Shown piece after piece: positions 1-7,223 of a stretch of 64,000 bases of DNA; the stretch's first letter is position 1, and each line of letters begins with the position of its first letter. Made by a program: the position numbers and the translations under genes. Source of the DNA: Bacteroidales bacterium (GTDB lineage Bacteria > Bacteroidota > Bacteroidia > Bacteroidales > UBA932); assembly GCA_017619655.1 (NCBI GenBank), contig JAFZRV010000001.1, positions 124,001 through 188,000 on the forward strand. The letters run 5' to 3'. Below the pieces are notes generated by a model. That model was not told the DNA's origin. It saw nothing but the letters and a program-made list of their open reading frames with translations, and made no database searches.

Positions 1-1
1 A

Positions 2-445
2 GGCCGCGGCGGCAAACCCTTCTATATCTACAAGTTCCGCTCGATGCGAAAAGATGCCGAGGCGGCCGGTCCGACGCTCTACTCGGGTGTCACCGATCCG
101 CGCCTGACCCGCTCCGGCAGTTTCCTGCGCCAGCACCACCTCGACGAACTGCCGCAGTTGTGGAATGTTTTCCGCGGCGACATGTCGTTCATCGGCTACC
201 GCCCGGAGCGCCAGTACTACATCGACCGCATCATGGCCAACAACCCGCGCTACCGCTTCCTCTATCAGATCCGTCCCGGCGTGACCAGTTACGCTACGCT
301 CTACAACGGCTACACGGACACGAAAGAGAAGATGCTGACGCGGCTCGACATGGACCTGTACTATCTGCGCAACCACTCCGTGTGGTTCGACCTGCGTATC
401 CTCGGACTGACCTTCCTGAGCATCGTGGGAGGCAAGAAATTCTGA
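2..445 (+). CDS. Undecaprenyl-phosphate sugar-1-phosphate transferase, C-terminal part (5' end outside window)
   Basis: This is the tail of a bacterial sugar transferase (PF02397, WcaJ/WbaP type), the membrane enzyme that starts a polysaccharide repeat unit by moving a sugar-1-phosphate onto undecaprenyl phosphate. The frame is open from base 2. The visible part begins KPFYIYKFRSM and contains the family signature LDELPQLWNVFRGDMS followed by G-RPE. The 148 visible codons are roughly the cytoplasmic catalytic domain; any N-terminal membrane part lies off the window. It ends six bases before the UpxY gene, so the two are probably co-transcribed. The sugar it transfers cannot be read from the sequence. 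Confidence 0.9.
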   Translation, partial: GRGGKPFYIYKFRSMRKDAEAAGPTLYSGVTDPRLTRSGSFLRQHHLDELPQLWNVFRGDMSFIGYRPERQYYIDRIMANNPRYRFLYQIRPGVTSYATLYNGYTDTKEKMLTRLDMDLYYLRNHSVWFDLRILGLTFLSIVGGKKF

Positions 446-450
446 CAATT

Positions 451-1005
451 ATGGGAAGCGCGCTCACATCCGACCGTCTTTGCTGGTTCGCCGCCCGCAC
501 CCGCTGCGGTGCCGAACTCGGTGTGCGCGACCGCCTCGACCGCCTCGGAACCGAGCACTTCCTGCCTGTAGAGCAGCAACGCCATACCCGCTCGCGGACC
601 ACGTACGAGCATCCGCTGATTCCCGGGCTGATCTTCCTGCGGGCCACCAAGAAGCAGGCCTGCGCGCTCACCAACGAGCTGAGCCTGCCGGTCCGCTACC
701 TCATCGACCCGGCCACGCATACGCTGCTCGTCGTGCCCGACAAACAGCTCGACGATTTCCGCCGCGTCCTCGACCTGTCGGCCGAAGACGGCGGCCTGAT
801 GGACCAGCCCCTGTCTCTGGGCGACTTTGTGCGTGTCGTCAAGGGAGCGCTCCGGGGCGTGGAAGGGCGCGTGCTGGAGCTGCACGGCGAGATTTATGTC
901 GTGGTGGAACTGTTGGGCTGCCTTTTCGCCCGGGCCAGCGTCCCGCGGGCCTGGCTTGAAAAAATCGAGCGCCCCGCTACATTTACTGCAACTTTTTCCG
1001 CTTGA
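451..1005 (+). CDS. UpxY-family NusG-like transcription antiterminator
   Basis: The 184-residue protein has an N-terminal NGN-like domain beginning near residue 12 (WFAARTRCGAELGVRDRL) and a KOW-like segment near residues 124-155 (GDFVRVVKGALRGVEGRV). This is the layout of specialised NusG paralogues such as UpxY, which let RNA polymerase read through the long leaders of Bacteroides capsule operons. The ATG at 451 fits the family length; the frame stays open upstream into the sugar transferase gene. In Bacteroides UpxY is usually the first gene of a locus. Here it follows the initiating transferase, which suggests it could act in trans or on a downstream transcript. UpxZ is not visible. Confidence 0.85.
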   Translation: MGSALTSDRLCWFAARTRCGAELGVRDRLDRLGTEHFLPVEQQRHTRSRTTYEHPLIPGLIFLRATKKQACALTNELSLPVRYLIDPATHTLLVVPDKQLDDFRRVLDLSAEDGGLMDQPLSLGDFVRVVKGALRGVEGRVLELHGEIYVVVELLGCLFARASVPRAWLEKIERPATFTATFSA

Positions 1006-1041
1006 AATCCGTATAATTAAAGATACACCGAAAATTTCGAT

Positions 1042-1224
1042 ATGAAACAGAATAAATATCAGGCACCTGCCATCATCGACAAGCTGACGATGGAACTCGA
1101 AGCCGAGATTCTCGGTTCGTCCGGCGACGTGAATGTGGACCAGAACATCCGCCAGGTCGAGACGATGGGCCAGGAAGTTGGTGGCACCGTCGGTGCCGAG
1201 CAGTGGCTCGAAGGTTGGAAATAA
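1042..1224 (+). CDS. Small 60-residue protein of unknown function upstream of a fimbrillin-like gene
   Basis: The product starts MKQNKYQAPAIIDKL, has an acidic middle with EILGSSGDVNVD, and ends in a glycine-rich stretch and WLEGWK. It has no hydrophobic segment and no signal peptide. Short proteins of this type (basic start, tyrosine then proline near residues 7-10, a leucine-glycine-serine motif mid-chain) are frequent next to surface-protein genes in Bacteroidales, but I know of no assigned function. The ATG is 36 bases after UpxY and the stop is 22 bases before the fimbrillin-like gene, so it probably belongs to their transcript. It could be a regulator, a chaperone-like partner or a precursor peptide. 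Confidence 0.6.
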   Translation: MKQNKYQAPAIIDKLTMELEAEILGSSGDVNVDQNIRQVETMGQEVGGTVGAEQWLEGWK

Positions 1225-1246
1225 GCGTTCCGAATCCGTGTTTATC

Positions 1247-3142
1247 ATGAAGCAGCTCAAGACAGTCATGTTGTTGGGGGCCTTGATGATGGCTCTCTCC
1301 TCGTGCGTGAATTTCATCTCGCACGACCGTACCGGGCAAGCCGTCACGTTCGGCGCGTCTTCCGACCATAGCGCCCGGACCAAAACCGCGTATTCCGGCG
1401 TCGTTTCCGGCGGAAGGGAGCGGATCGACTGGGAGAACGGCGACCAGGTTCGCGTGTTCATGTATACGCATGACGCCAACAACCGCTGGGGCAACAACAG
1501 CCTTTCCATCAAGGATTATTGCGTCGTGGGCATCCAGGCCCAGGGCGAAAAGAGCGTCGGCCAGCTGATGGCCGTTTCCGATAAACTGGAGTGGGTCGAG
1601 GGCCGCGAGCACGATTTCTACAGCGTCTATCCGCCCACTTTCTCCGGCTATAACAACCAGATGAGCGAGCTTTGGTTCTGGGGTAACAGGAATGCCATCT
1701 CATTCAAGCTTCCCAGCAACCAGTCTGGAGAAAGCAGCAATATGGGACTCCTCTATATGGCCGCCGTGGCGGAGGGCTATCAGTCCGATGGCCGCGGTTC
1801 CGTGGTGCTGCAGTACTATCCGATGGTCACCGCGCTCCAGTTCTCCCTTCAGAATCTCCTCCCTACCCGGGAAGCGGTTACCATCACCGAAGCCGAGTTG
1901 AGTTCCACGGACAACCTCCAGCTTACGGGAACGTATTCGGCTTCCATTTCCGGCGGGCAGTTCGTCCCTTCGGCCGACAATATCTGGGATGGCTCCACCT
2001 CCATTACGGTGAGTGCCTCGGCTACGGTGCCGTACGGTTCGTTCACGGACTTCGTCTTTTTCCTGGCGCCGCGCAGTTCGTATGATCCCAGCAAGTTGAA
2101 GCTTACGCTGACTACAGCAGACGGGAAACTCTCCATGCCGCTGGGCAATGTCGCGGTGCCCTCGTTCGAGTCTTGCAAGAAGTACAACATGATCTTGAAT
2201 CTGGACGGCAGCGCCGAGCCGGTCATCGAGTTGACGCAGAATGCGTTGATCCTGGCTACGCTCTCGGACTCCCCGGTCGCGCCGCGTATCGAATACCTGG
2301 CATGGATGAATCCGCCGGGCATTTACTATAGAGGAAATGATTATCCCCGTCGTCCGATTTCCAGTGAGGACCTGACCGAACTGCTCAATACGGTCACCAA
2401 TACCATCATCAATGATCAGTACCATCTCAACTATCTGCTGAAAAACCTGGTTCCGGACGATTTCATCTTCTTCCCGAACCTGACCAGGATTCATCTGGAA
2501 CAGCTGGGCAATACCGAGACGGTGAGGCTCGAGAACCTCGACAACCTGTCGGACGTGGTCTTCTCAGGCAACCCGCAGAAAGTCACGATCAGCAATTGCT
2601 CTTTCAGCGAGGGCAGCCAGCCATTGGTGCTCAAGGCAACGAGAACCATGGACGTGGACATCAACAACGTGTCCGGCCTGACGGAGGTCCATCTGGTTGC
2701 CGGTGACAATGGCGGCGGCAACATTGGCAATGTCACCATCCACGATTGCCCGGATCTGAAGGTGATCAAGGTGTATCGGAGCAACAGCGGTGCGCAGGTT
2801 GCCATGGAGACGGCGCAGTTCGACCGCCTCCCGGCCCTGGAAACGATCTATCTCGACCAGGTGAATGCAACCAATTCCATCATGGTCTCGAATTGCGATG
2901 CGCTGGTCCGGGTGGTCGTGGCCAACCAGACCAACTGGCTGCTCAAGTCCATCACCCTGGCCAACCTTCCGTTGCTGGGCGATTCGGCGGCAGACAGTTC
3001 TGAATACGGCGTGACGGGTTTCAACGTCGACAAGGTATCCATGAGTATCTATGCCACGAAAGTGAATTGCCCGAACCTGGGTCCCAGTTTCGTGACCTAT
3101 CAGCCATACTATCAATCACCGGTTACGATAGCCTTCCATTAG
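1247..3142 (+). CDS. Fimbrillin-family-like surface lipoprotein
   Basis: The 631-residue product begins with a lipoprotein signal (MKQLKTVMLLGALMMALSSC, lipid-attached Cys20). It continues with the pattern of Mfa-like/fimbrillin proteins: a TKTAYSG segment and RIDWENGDQVRVF at about residues 59-71, then beta-rich sequence. The C-terminal half has leucine- and asparagine-rich repeating stretches (LENLDNLSDV, NVSGLTEVHL) like an irregular leucine-rich repeat. Such lipoproteins are exported to the cell surface as fimbrial subunits or adhesins. No Mfa assembly partner genes are seen, so a pilus role is only inferred. The frame is open further upstream, but the ATG at 1247 gives the signal peptide. 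Its stop overlaps the convergent gene by four bases. Confidence 0.75.
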   Translation: MKQLKTVMLLGALMMALSSCVNFISHDRTGQAVTFGASSDHSARTKTAYSGVVSGGRERIDWENGDQVRVFMYTHDANNRWGNNSLSIKDYCVVGIQAQGEKSVGQLMAVSDKLEWVEGREHDFYSVYPPTFSGYNNQMSELWFWGNRNAISFKLPSNQSGESSNMGLLYMAAVAEGYQSDGRGSVVLQYYPMVTALQFSLQNLLPTREAVTITEAELSSTDNLQLTGTYSASISGGQFVPSADNIWDGSTSITVSASATVPYGSFTDFVFFLAPRSSYDPSKLKLTLTTADGKLSMPLGNVAVPSFESCKKYNMILNLDGSAEPVIELTQNALILATLSDSPVAPRIEYLAWMNPPGIYYRGNDYPRRPISSEDLTELLNTVTNTIINDQYHLNYLLKNLVPDDFIFFPNLTRIHLEQLGNTETVRLENLDNLSDVVFSGNPQKVTISNCSFSEGSQPLVLKATRTMDVDINNVSGLTEVHLVAGDNGGGNIGNVTIHDCPDLKVIKVYRSNSGAQVAMETAQFDRLPALETIYLDQVNATNSIMVSNCDALVRVVVANQTNWLLKSITLANLPLLGDSAADSSEYGVTGFNVDKVSMSIYATKVNCPNLGPSFVTYQPYYQSPVTIAFH

Positions 3143-4137
3143 TTCGATTGAAGGTTTCCCCGGGCCAGTTCTCCCATCGTGGCGAGCGTTTCCCGGGCGC
3201 CGAAACGAAGCGAAAAAGGCAGCCGTCGCAGAAAAGAACCTGCGATGGCTGCTTTTCTTTGCAGGGCCGATTTCCTGTGCTCCTGCTGCCGCTGGTTCTT
3301 GCCGAAACTGCCCGCTTCGCGAACGATGCGGCGCAGGGCTTCCGGAGAACAGGGGCGGAAGCCGTCCAGGCAGCGGGCCGGGTCGAGCCCCAGGTCCTCC
3401 ACCAGAAGAGAACAGAGCAGCCGCTGCCAGCGCAGCAGGCCGGCCCGTTGCAGGGCCAGCCGCAGTTCGGCCTTGTCGTAGTGCCCGTCCAGGCGGGTGA
3501 GGGCCAGGGTCAGGTCGCAGAGCTGCTTGTAGCCCACGCCGGCGCCGATGGCATGCTTGAAGGCATGGGCCGAGAGGAGCAGCAGTTCGCCGCAGGGACT
3601 GCCGGGGGCGGGGAGTTGTGCGGCGGGAAGATGCACGTCGTGATAATGCGGGTGCAGTTCCACCGTGACGCCGTCGCGCTCGAACACGGCCGCGCCGTCC
3701 GAGGCGATCCGCGCTTCCGGGACCAGGGCCAGCGCCCGGTCGAATTCCGGGCAGTAGAGGTCGATGTCACCCACCTGCCGCATGGCCGGGCGAGGGTAGT
3801 ATTTGGCGGCTTCGCTGCCCTTCTGGACTACGGGATGTACGCCGGCGGCAGGCAGTTCTTCCAGCAGAAGGGCTTGTACGCGGGCGTGGCGCTCGAAGGT
3901 CCGCTCCAGGGCCGTCCGCCAGCGCAGCAGGTCCTGCTGCACCGCCTCCGGCGGCAACTGGTCGGCGGGCAGATGGACCAGGCCGCGGAGGAACAGTCCC
4001 ATCACGCTCTGGCTGCGGGCCATGCGCATCAACTGCTCCCAGCCGGCCGCATCCGGCACGGCGGACAGGCGCAGGTCCTGTTCCCACAGCCCCGCGCGCA
4101 GCAGCTCCAAAAAGACGTTCCAAGTCCCGTTTTCCAT
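3139..4137 (-). CDS. Nucleotidyltransferase-fold family protein (PF14907-like)
   Basis: The 332-residue protein resembles the 'uncharacterised nucleotidyltransferase' family often found in polysaccharide and peptide-modification loci. It shows QKGSEAAKYYP at about residues 104-114 and MRQVGDIDLY, in which Asp124 and Asp126 form the metal-binding D-x-D of the polymerase-beta fold. The rest is helical and rich in Leu and Arg. Starting at the ATG at 4137 gives MENGTW; the frame is open to 4206, but the upstream extension is basic and overlaps the likely promoter region (TAACTTTA, reverse, 4159-4166). Substrate is unknown. It is the only gene on the reverse strand in the polysaccharide locus. Confidence 0.7.
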   Translation of the reverse strand: MENGTWNVFLELLRAGLWEQDLRLSAVPDAAGWEQLMRMARSQSVMGLFLRGLVHLPADQLPPEAVQQDLLRWRTALERTFERHARVQALLLEELPAAGVHPVVQKGSEAAKYYPRPAMRQVGDIDLYCPEFDRALALVPEARIASDGAAVFERDGVTVELHPHYHDVHLPAAQLPAPGSPCGELLLLSAHAFKHAIGAGVGYKQLCDLTLALTRLDGHYDKAELRLALQRAGLLRWQRLLCSLLVEDLGLDPARCLDGFRPCSPEALRRIVREAGSFGKNQRQQEHRKSALQRKAAIAGSFLRRLPFSLRFGARETLATMGELARGNLQSN

Positions 4138-4187
4138 GGTCCATCGGCGTTTACGCAATAAAGTTACGGATTTTAGACGGAATTGCG

Positions 4188-4219
4188 TTTGTTTTTTTAG
4201 CGGCAATGGACTAATTTTG
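4188..4219 (+). promoter_or_regulatory. Bacteroidota promoter for the first outer-membrane barrel gene
   Basis: TTTG (4188-4191), 20 bases, then TAATTTTG (4212-4219): a full match to the Bacteroidota -33/-7 consensus. Transcription would start near 4225, which rules out the GTG codons at 4219 and 4222 and supports the ATG at 4240. Confidence 0.7.
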
Positions 4220-4239
4220 TGGTGAATAATCTTTCCCGC

Positions 4240-4902
4240 ATGCTTCGCAAGATTTTTCTTCTGCTGGTCGCTTTGTCATTGACGGTTTCAGGCTTCTGCG
4301 CCAAGCCGCGCGTCAAGCCGATGTCGCCGTATCAGTACGGCGGGCGCTGGTATATCTCCGCCCAGGTCGGGCCCCAGTTCCTCCCGGCCGAGAACGTCAC
4401 CTCCTACTGGAGCTATGGACATGGCTGGAAGATTATATCGCCCAGCGCCGGCGTGGCCCTGGGGTACAATTTCAACGATGCCTGGGATCTGCGCGTGGCG
4501 GGCAACTACGGCTTCCATGTGAGCGCCTGCAAACCCTACAACGGCTTCTACCCCTACAGTTTCAAGGCGGCCAGTGTGTTCACCGACCTGTCCCTGTGCT
4601 ATAATGCGCTGGGTGAGAACTTCCTCAAGGGCAGTTTCAAGAACTATCTGGGTCTGGGGATGGCGTATACCTACGGCTTCACCGAGGTGGACCATCCCTA
4701 TCAGGTGGTGGAAGGCCCCAACCTGGTGCCGGGCTTCCGTTTCGGCGGGATCTGGGAGTTTGACAGTCCCGGCGGTTTCGGCTGGTTCATCGACCTGGGC
4801 CTCGAATTTTTCGGCGACTGGTACAACGGCATGCAGCCGGTCGGTTTTCCCGTGGATGCGAACATAAAACTCTCGTTCGGCCTCATCTATCATTTCAAGT
4901 AG
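4240..4902 (+). CDS. Outer-membrane beta-barrel protein, paralogue of the next gene
   Basis: The 220-residue product has a clear signal peptide (MLRKIFLLLVALSLTVSGFCA) and then alternating aromatic and polar residues typical of a small eight- to ten-strand barrel. It ends in YHFK, close to the aromatic C-terminal signature of outer-membrane proteins. It shares order and motifs with the next gene: SPYQYGGRWYIS against TPYEYGKRWFVS, and FTDLSL against FADYVL. The start at ATG 4240 is preferred because the -7 box ends at 4219. Location just upstream of the polysaccharide operon suggests an envelope role, but nothing shows which. Confidence 0.75.
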   Translation: MLRKIFLLLVALSLTVSGFCAKPRVKPMSPYQYGGRWYISAQVGPQFLPAENVTSYWSYGHGWKIISPSAGVALGYNFNDAWDLRVAGNYGFHVSACKPYNGFYPYSFKAASVFTDLSLCYNALGENFLKGSFKNYLGLGMAYTYGFTEVDHPYQVVEGPNLVPGFRFGGIWEFDSPGGFGWFIDLGLEFFGDWYNGMQPVGFPVDANIKLSFGLIYHFK

Positions 4903-4917
4903 GCAAGGCCTATTTTC

Positions 4918-4948
4918 TTGTTTTTCTGGGGATAAAAGCGTACTTTTG
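4918..4948 (+). promoter_or_regulatory. Bacteroidota promoter upstream of the second barrel gene and polysaccharide operon
   Basis: TTG (4918-4920), 20 bases, TACTTTTG (4941-4948). Predicted start of transcription is near 4955, leaving a leader of about 80 bases before the barrel gene. It is the last strong promoter seen before the run of overlapping genes to 21671. Confidence 0.7.
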
Positions 4949-4955
4949 CCCCCGT

Positions 4956-5024
4956 ATGGCGTCTTTGTCATTCGCATTTGTCGCGTGTCTGCCCTGCAGG
5001 CACGTAGACGAAGTCTTACTCTGA
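4956..5024 (+). other. Possible leader peptide ORF (22 codons) in the 5' leader of the second barrel gene
   Basis: An ATG lies right after the predicted transcription start and opens a 22-codon frame (MASLSFAFVACLPCRHVDEV, then LL and TGA). It ends 11 bases before the TTG at which the barrel gene appears to start. A translated leader here could couple ribosomes to the weak TTG start or serve attenuation. This is inferred from position only. Confidence 0.3.
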
Positions 5025-5034
5025 TATCAACATC

Positions 5035-5718
5035 TTGTTGCACAGCGCATTTCGAAAAACCTTCGTGCTTCTGCTCGCGTTCCTGCTCGGGGCGGCTTCG
5101 CTGCATGCGCAGCTGACGCCCTACGAATATGGGAAGCGTTGGTTTGTTTCCTTGCAGGGCGGCCCGGTTTATTTCAACGGAGACTGGTCGCATATCTTTA
5201 GGGAGTATGAAGGGGAATGGCTGACGCCCGTCATGCCGGCTTTTGGCGCCTCGCTGGGATACAGTGTCGTCAATGGGCATGAGCTGCGCCTGACGGCGAC
5301 CTATGGCAAGAAGAACGCCACGTGCATTTCGACGAATTACAACATGCTCTATCCCTATTCCTTCCACAGTGTCAGTCTGTTTGCTGATTATGTGCTGGCT
5401 GTCAGGGAATTGGGAGAAACCTTCTATCCTTTCAGCCCCAAGCTGTATGTGGGCCCGGGGGTAGCCTACACATTCGGTTTCAGCGATCCGCACCATCCCC
5501 TCAGGGTTGTCAACGACCCCAATTGGGCCGGGGGCATGAATGTGGGATCCATTTTGGAGTACAATTTCCCTTCCGGATTCGGCCTGTTCGCAGACTTGGG
5601 CATGACATTCTGGGCTGATCCGTATGACGGGCAGGGATGGTTCAGTTTCGAGCTGGACATGGATGTCGGCGTTTATTTCGGCGTGGTTTACCATTTTAAA
5701 CGAGGAAAAAAACAATAA
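5035..5718 (+). CDS. Outer-membrane beta-barrel protein with a TTG start
   Basis: The 227-residue protein has a signal peptide (FRKTFVLLLAFLLGAASLHA) followed by LTPYEYGKRWFVSLQGGP and barrel-like alternation, ending in VVYHFKRGKKQ. It is a paralogue of the gene at 4240. No ATG or GTG exists between the in-frame stop at 5005 and the signal peptide, so translation must begin at one of two adjacent TTG codons (5035 or 5038). The stop is 11 bases before the cytidylyltransferase gene, so the barrel gene may head the polysaccharide operon. Function is unknown. Confidence 0.75.
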   Translation: MLHSAFRKTFVLLLAFLLGAASLHAQLTPYEYGKRWFVSLQGGPVYFNGDWSHIFREYEGEWLTPVMPAFGASLGYSVVNGHELRLTATYGKKNATCISTNYNMLYPYSFHSVSLFADYVLAVRELGETFYPFSPKLYVGPGVAYTFGFSDPHHPLRVVNDPNWAGGMNVGSILEYNFPSGFGLFADLGMTFWADPYDGQGWFSFELDMDVGVYFGVVYHFKRGKKQ

Positions 5719-5729
5719 AATATATAGTT

Positions 5730-6164
5730 ATGACAATCGGTTATACTACAGGTGTTTACGACCTTTTTCACATTGGGCATCTCAATCTGCTGAAAAACGC
5801 CAAAGGCATGTGCGACAAGCTGATCGTCGGTGTCACCATCGACGAACTGGTGGCTTACAAAGGAAAGAAAGCCATGATTCCCTTCGAAGACCGGATCGAA
5901 ATCGTCCGCAGCTGCAAGTATGTGGATGCGGCAGTTCCGCAGTATGACATGGACAAGTTGGCCGCCTGCAAGAAACTGGGAGCGTCTTTCCTCTTCGTGG
6001 GTGACGACTGGTATGGTACTGAAAAGTGGATGAACTATGAGAAGGAGTTCAGCAAAGAGGGTGTCAAAATCGTCTATTTCCCTTATACGCAGGGCGTCTC
6101 CTCGACGCAGATCAAGAAGGCTTTGGATGCCGTCCGTGGTTACGATCTTTACGACGTCAAATAA
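5730..6164 (+). CDS. Glycerol-3-phosphate cytidylyltransferase-like protein (TagD/GCT family)
   Basis: The 144-residue protein matches the cytidylyltransferase family: TTGVYDLFHIGH carries the nucleotide-binding HxGH at residues 14-17, KKLGASFLFVGDDW sits mid-chain, and GVSSTQIKK near the end corresponds to the RTxGISTT-type motif. TagD makes CDP-glycerol from CTP and glycerol-3-phosphate; related enzymes use other phosphorylated alcohols. The length (TagD is about 130) and a TagF-like gene two genes downstream favour CDP-glycerol. The ATG follows an A-rich leader 11 bases after the barrel gene; the next gene starts six bases after the stop. Confidence 0.8.
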   Translation: MTIGYTTGVYDLFHIGHLNLLKNAKGMCDKLIVGVTIDELVAYKGKKAMIPFEDRIEIVRSCKYVDAAVPQYDMDKLAACKKLGASFLFVGDDWYGTEKWMNYEKEFSKEGVKIVYFPYTQGVSSTQIKKALDAVRGYDLYDVK

Positions 6165-6170
6165 GATACT

Positions 6171-7223
6171 ATGGTCGACAGGGATTTTTGCTTGAGCAGT
6201 TACATGGCTTTCCGCTTCCTCTGGAAAGAAGGGGTGGAATTTGCCGAAGGGTTCCGCCATGTCTCATTCCTTCCCGTTCCGATGCCCGAACGCATTCCGG
6301 TTCGAAGTTCCGAAGACATTGATCGTGAGATCCGTAAGCAGGTCGAGGCACTGTATGACAAATATGAGCATATCGGTATTCTCCTGTCGGGCGGTATGGA
6401 CAGCGCTTCCCTGGCTCCTTATCTGAAGCCGGGCAGCCATGCGTATACTTTTACCACGGACCTGGCCGGCGTGTTTGACCAGGATGTCGAGCGCGCCAAA
6501 AATTATTGCCGTCGACTGGGACTCCAACATCATCTGATCAACATTGATTTCAAGGACTATCAGAAGTATACGCCTCTTGTAATCCGGCATAAATTCGCAC
6601 CGGTTCATTCTATCGAGCCGCAGATTTTCAAGGCGGCTGAACTGGCGAAACGCGACGGCGTGCAATTGATGCTGGTGGGAGAGAGCGCTGACCTTATCTT
6701 CGGCGGTATGGACAAGTTGATCACGCCTGTCTGGACCTTTGATGGCTTTGCCCGTCGGTATACCTTCCTGGAGCCGGCGTTGGTGCTGAACCGTCCTGTC
6801 GATCAGTCTGCTTTGTTTGAGCGTTATCGCATCGGCAAGGACGGCATCGACGTGATGCGTTTCATGGACGAGGTTTTCTCCATCGAGAGCTCCAGTTCCT
6901 ACATGAACGCATTCGGTGCTGCCTGGCTGCCTTACTATGATCCCTATGCCAAACTGGTGATGGCTGATCCCCTCGATATGGACCGTGTCCGTGGTGGAGA
7001 GCCCAAATACCTGGTCCGGGGTCTCTTTGCGCTGAAGTATCCCGATTTGGAGATTCCTTTCAAGATTCCGATGCCGCGTCCGGTCGATGCCATCTTCAAG
7101 GACTGGGCCGGGCCGGATCGGCCTGAGTTCCGCAAGGATATCCCGATGGACCGGCTTACCGGCAATCAGAAGTGGCAGCTTTGGTGCGCGCAGGAATTCT
7201 TGAACATGCTGGACCGCGCATGA
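6171..7223 (+). CDS. Asparagine-synthase-like PP-loop protein without glutaminase domain
   Basis: The 350-residue protein carries the ATP-pyrophosphatase loop SGGMDS at residues 73-78 and downstream asparagine-synthase-domain features (LMLVGESADLIFGG). It lacks the N-terminal Cys2 glutaminase domain of true AsnB, so it cannot take nitrogen from glutamine by itself. Stand-alone PP-loop proteins in polysaccharide loci probably activate a carboxyl group, for example to form an amide on a sugar acid or amino-acid decoration. It sits between TagD- and TagF-like genes and its stop overlaps the next start (ATGA at 7220), which suggests a linked role in making a phosphoalcohol or amide substituent. 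Confidence 0.75.
   Translation: MVDRDFCLSSYMAFRFLWKEGVEFAEGFRHVSFLPVPMPERIPVRSSEDIDREIRKQVEALYDKYEHIGILLSGGMDSASLAPYLKPGSHAYTFTTDLAGVFDQDVERAKNYCRRLGLQHHLINIDFKDYQKYTPLVIRHKFAPVHSIEPQIFKAAELAKRDGVQLMLVGESADLIFGGMDKLITPVWTFDGFARRYTFLEPALVLNRPVDQSALFERYRIGKDGIDVMRFMDEVFSIESSSSYMNAFGAAWLPYYDPYAKLVMADPLDMDRVRGGEPKYLVRGLFALKYPDLEIPFKIPMPRPVDAIFKDWAGPDRPEFRKDIPMDRLTGNQKWQLWCAQEFLNMLDRA

Noticed and set aside
3067-4161. A 364-codon forward frame opposite the nucleotidyltransferase gene
   Set aside because: No domain, biased composition; the reverse-strand gene has GDIDLY and a sensible start.
6171-7223. Asparagine synthetase AsnB
   Set aside because: The glutaminase domain and its Cys2 are absent and the gene lies in a polysaccharide operon, so general asparagine synthesis is unlikely.
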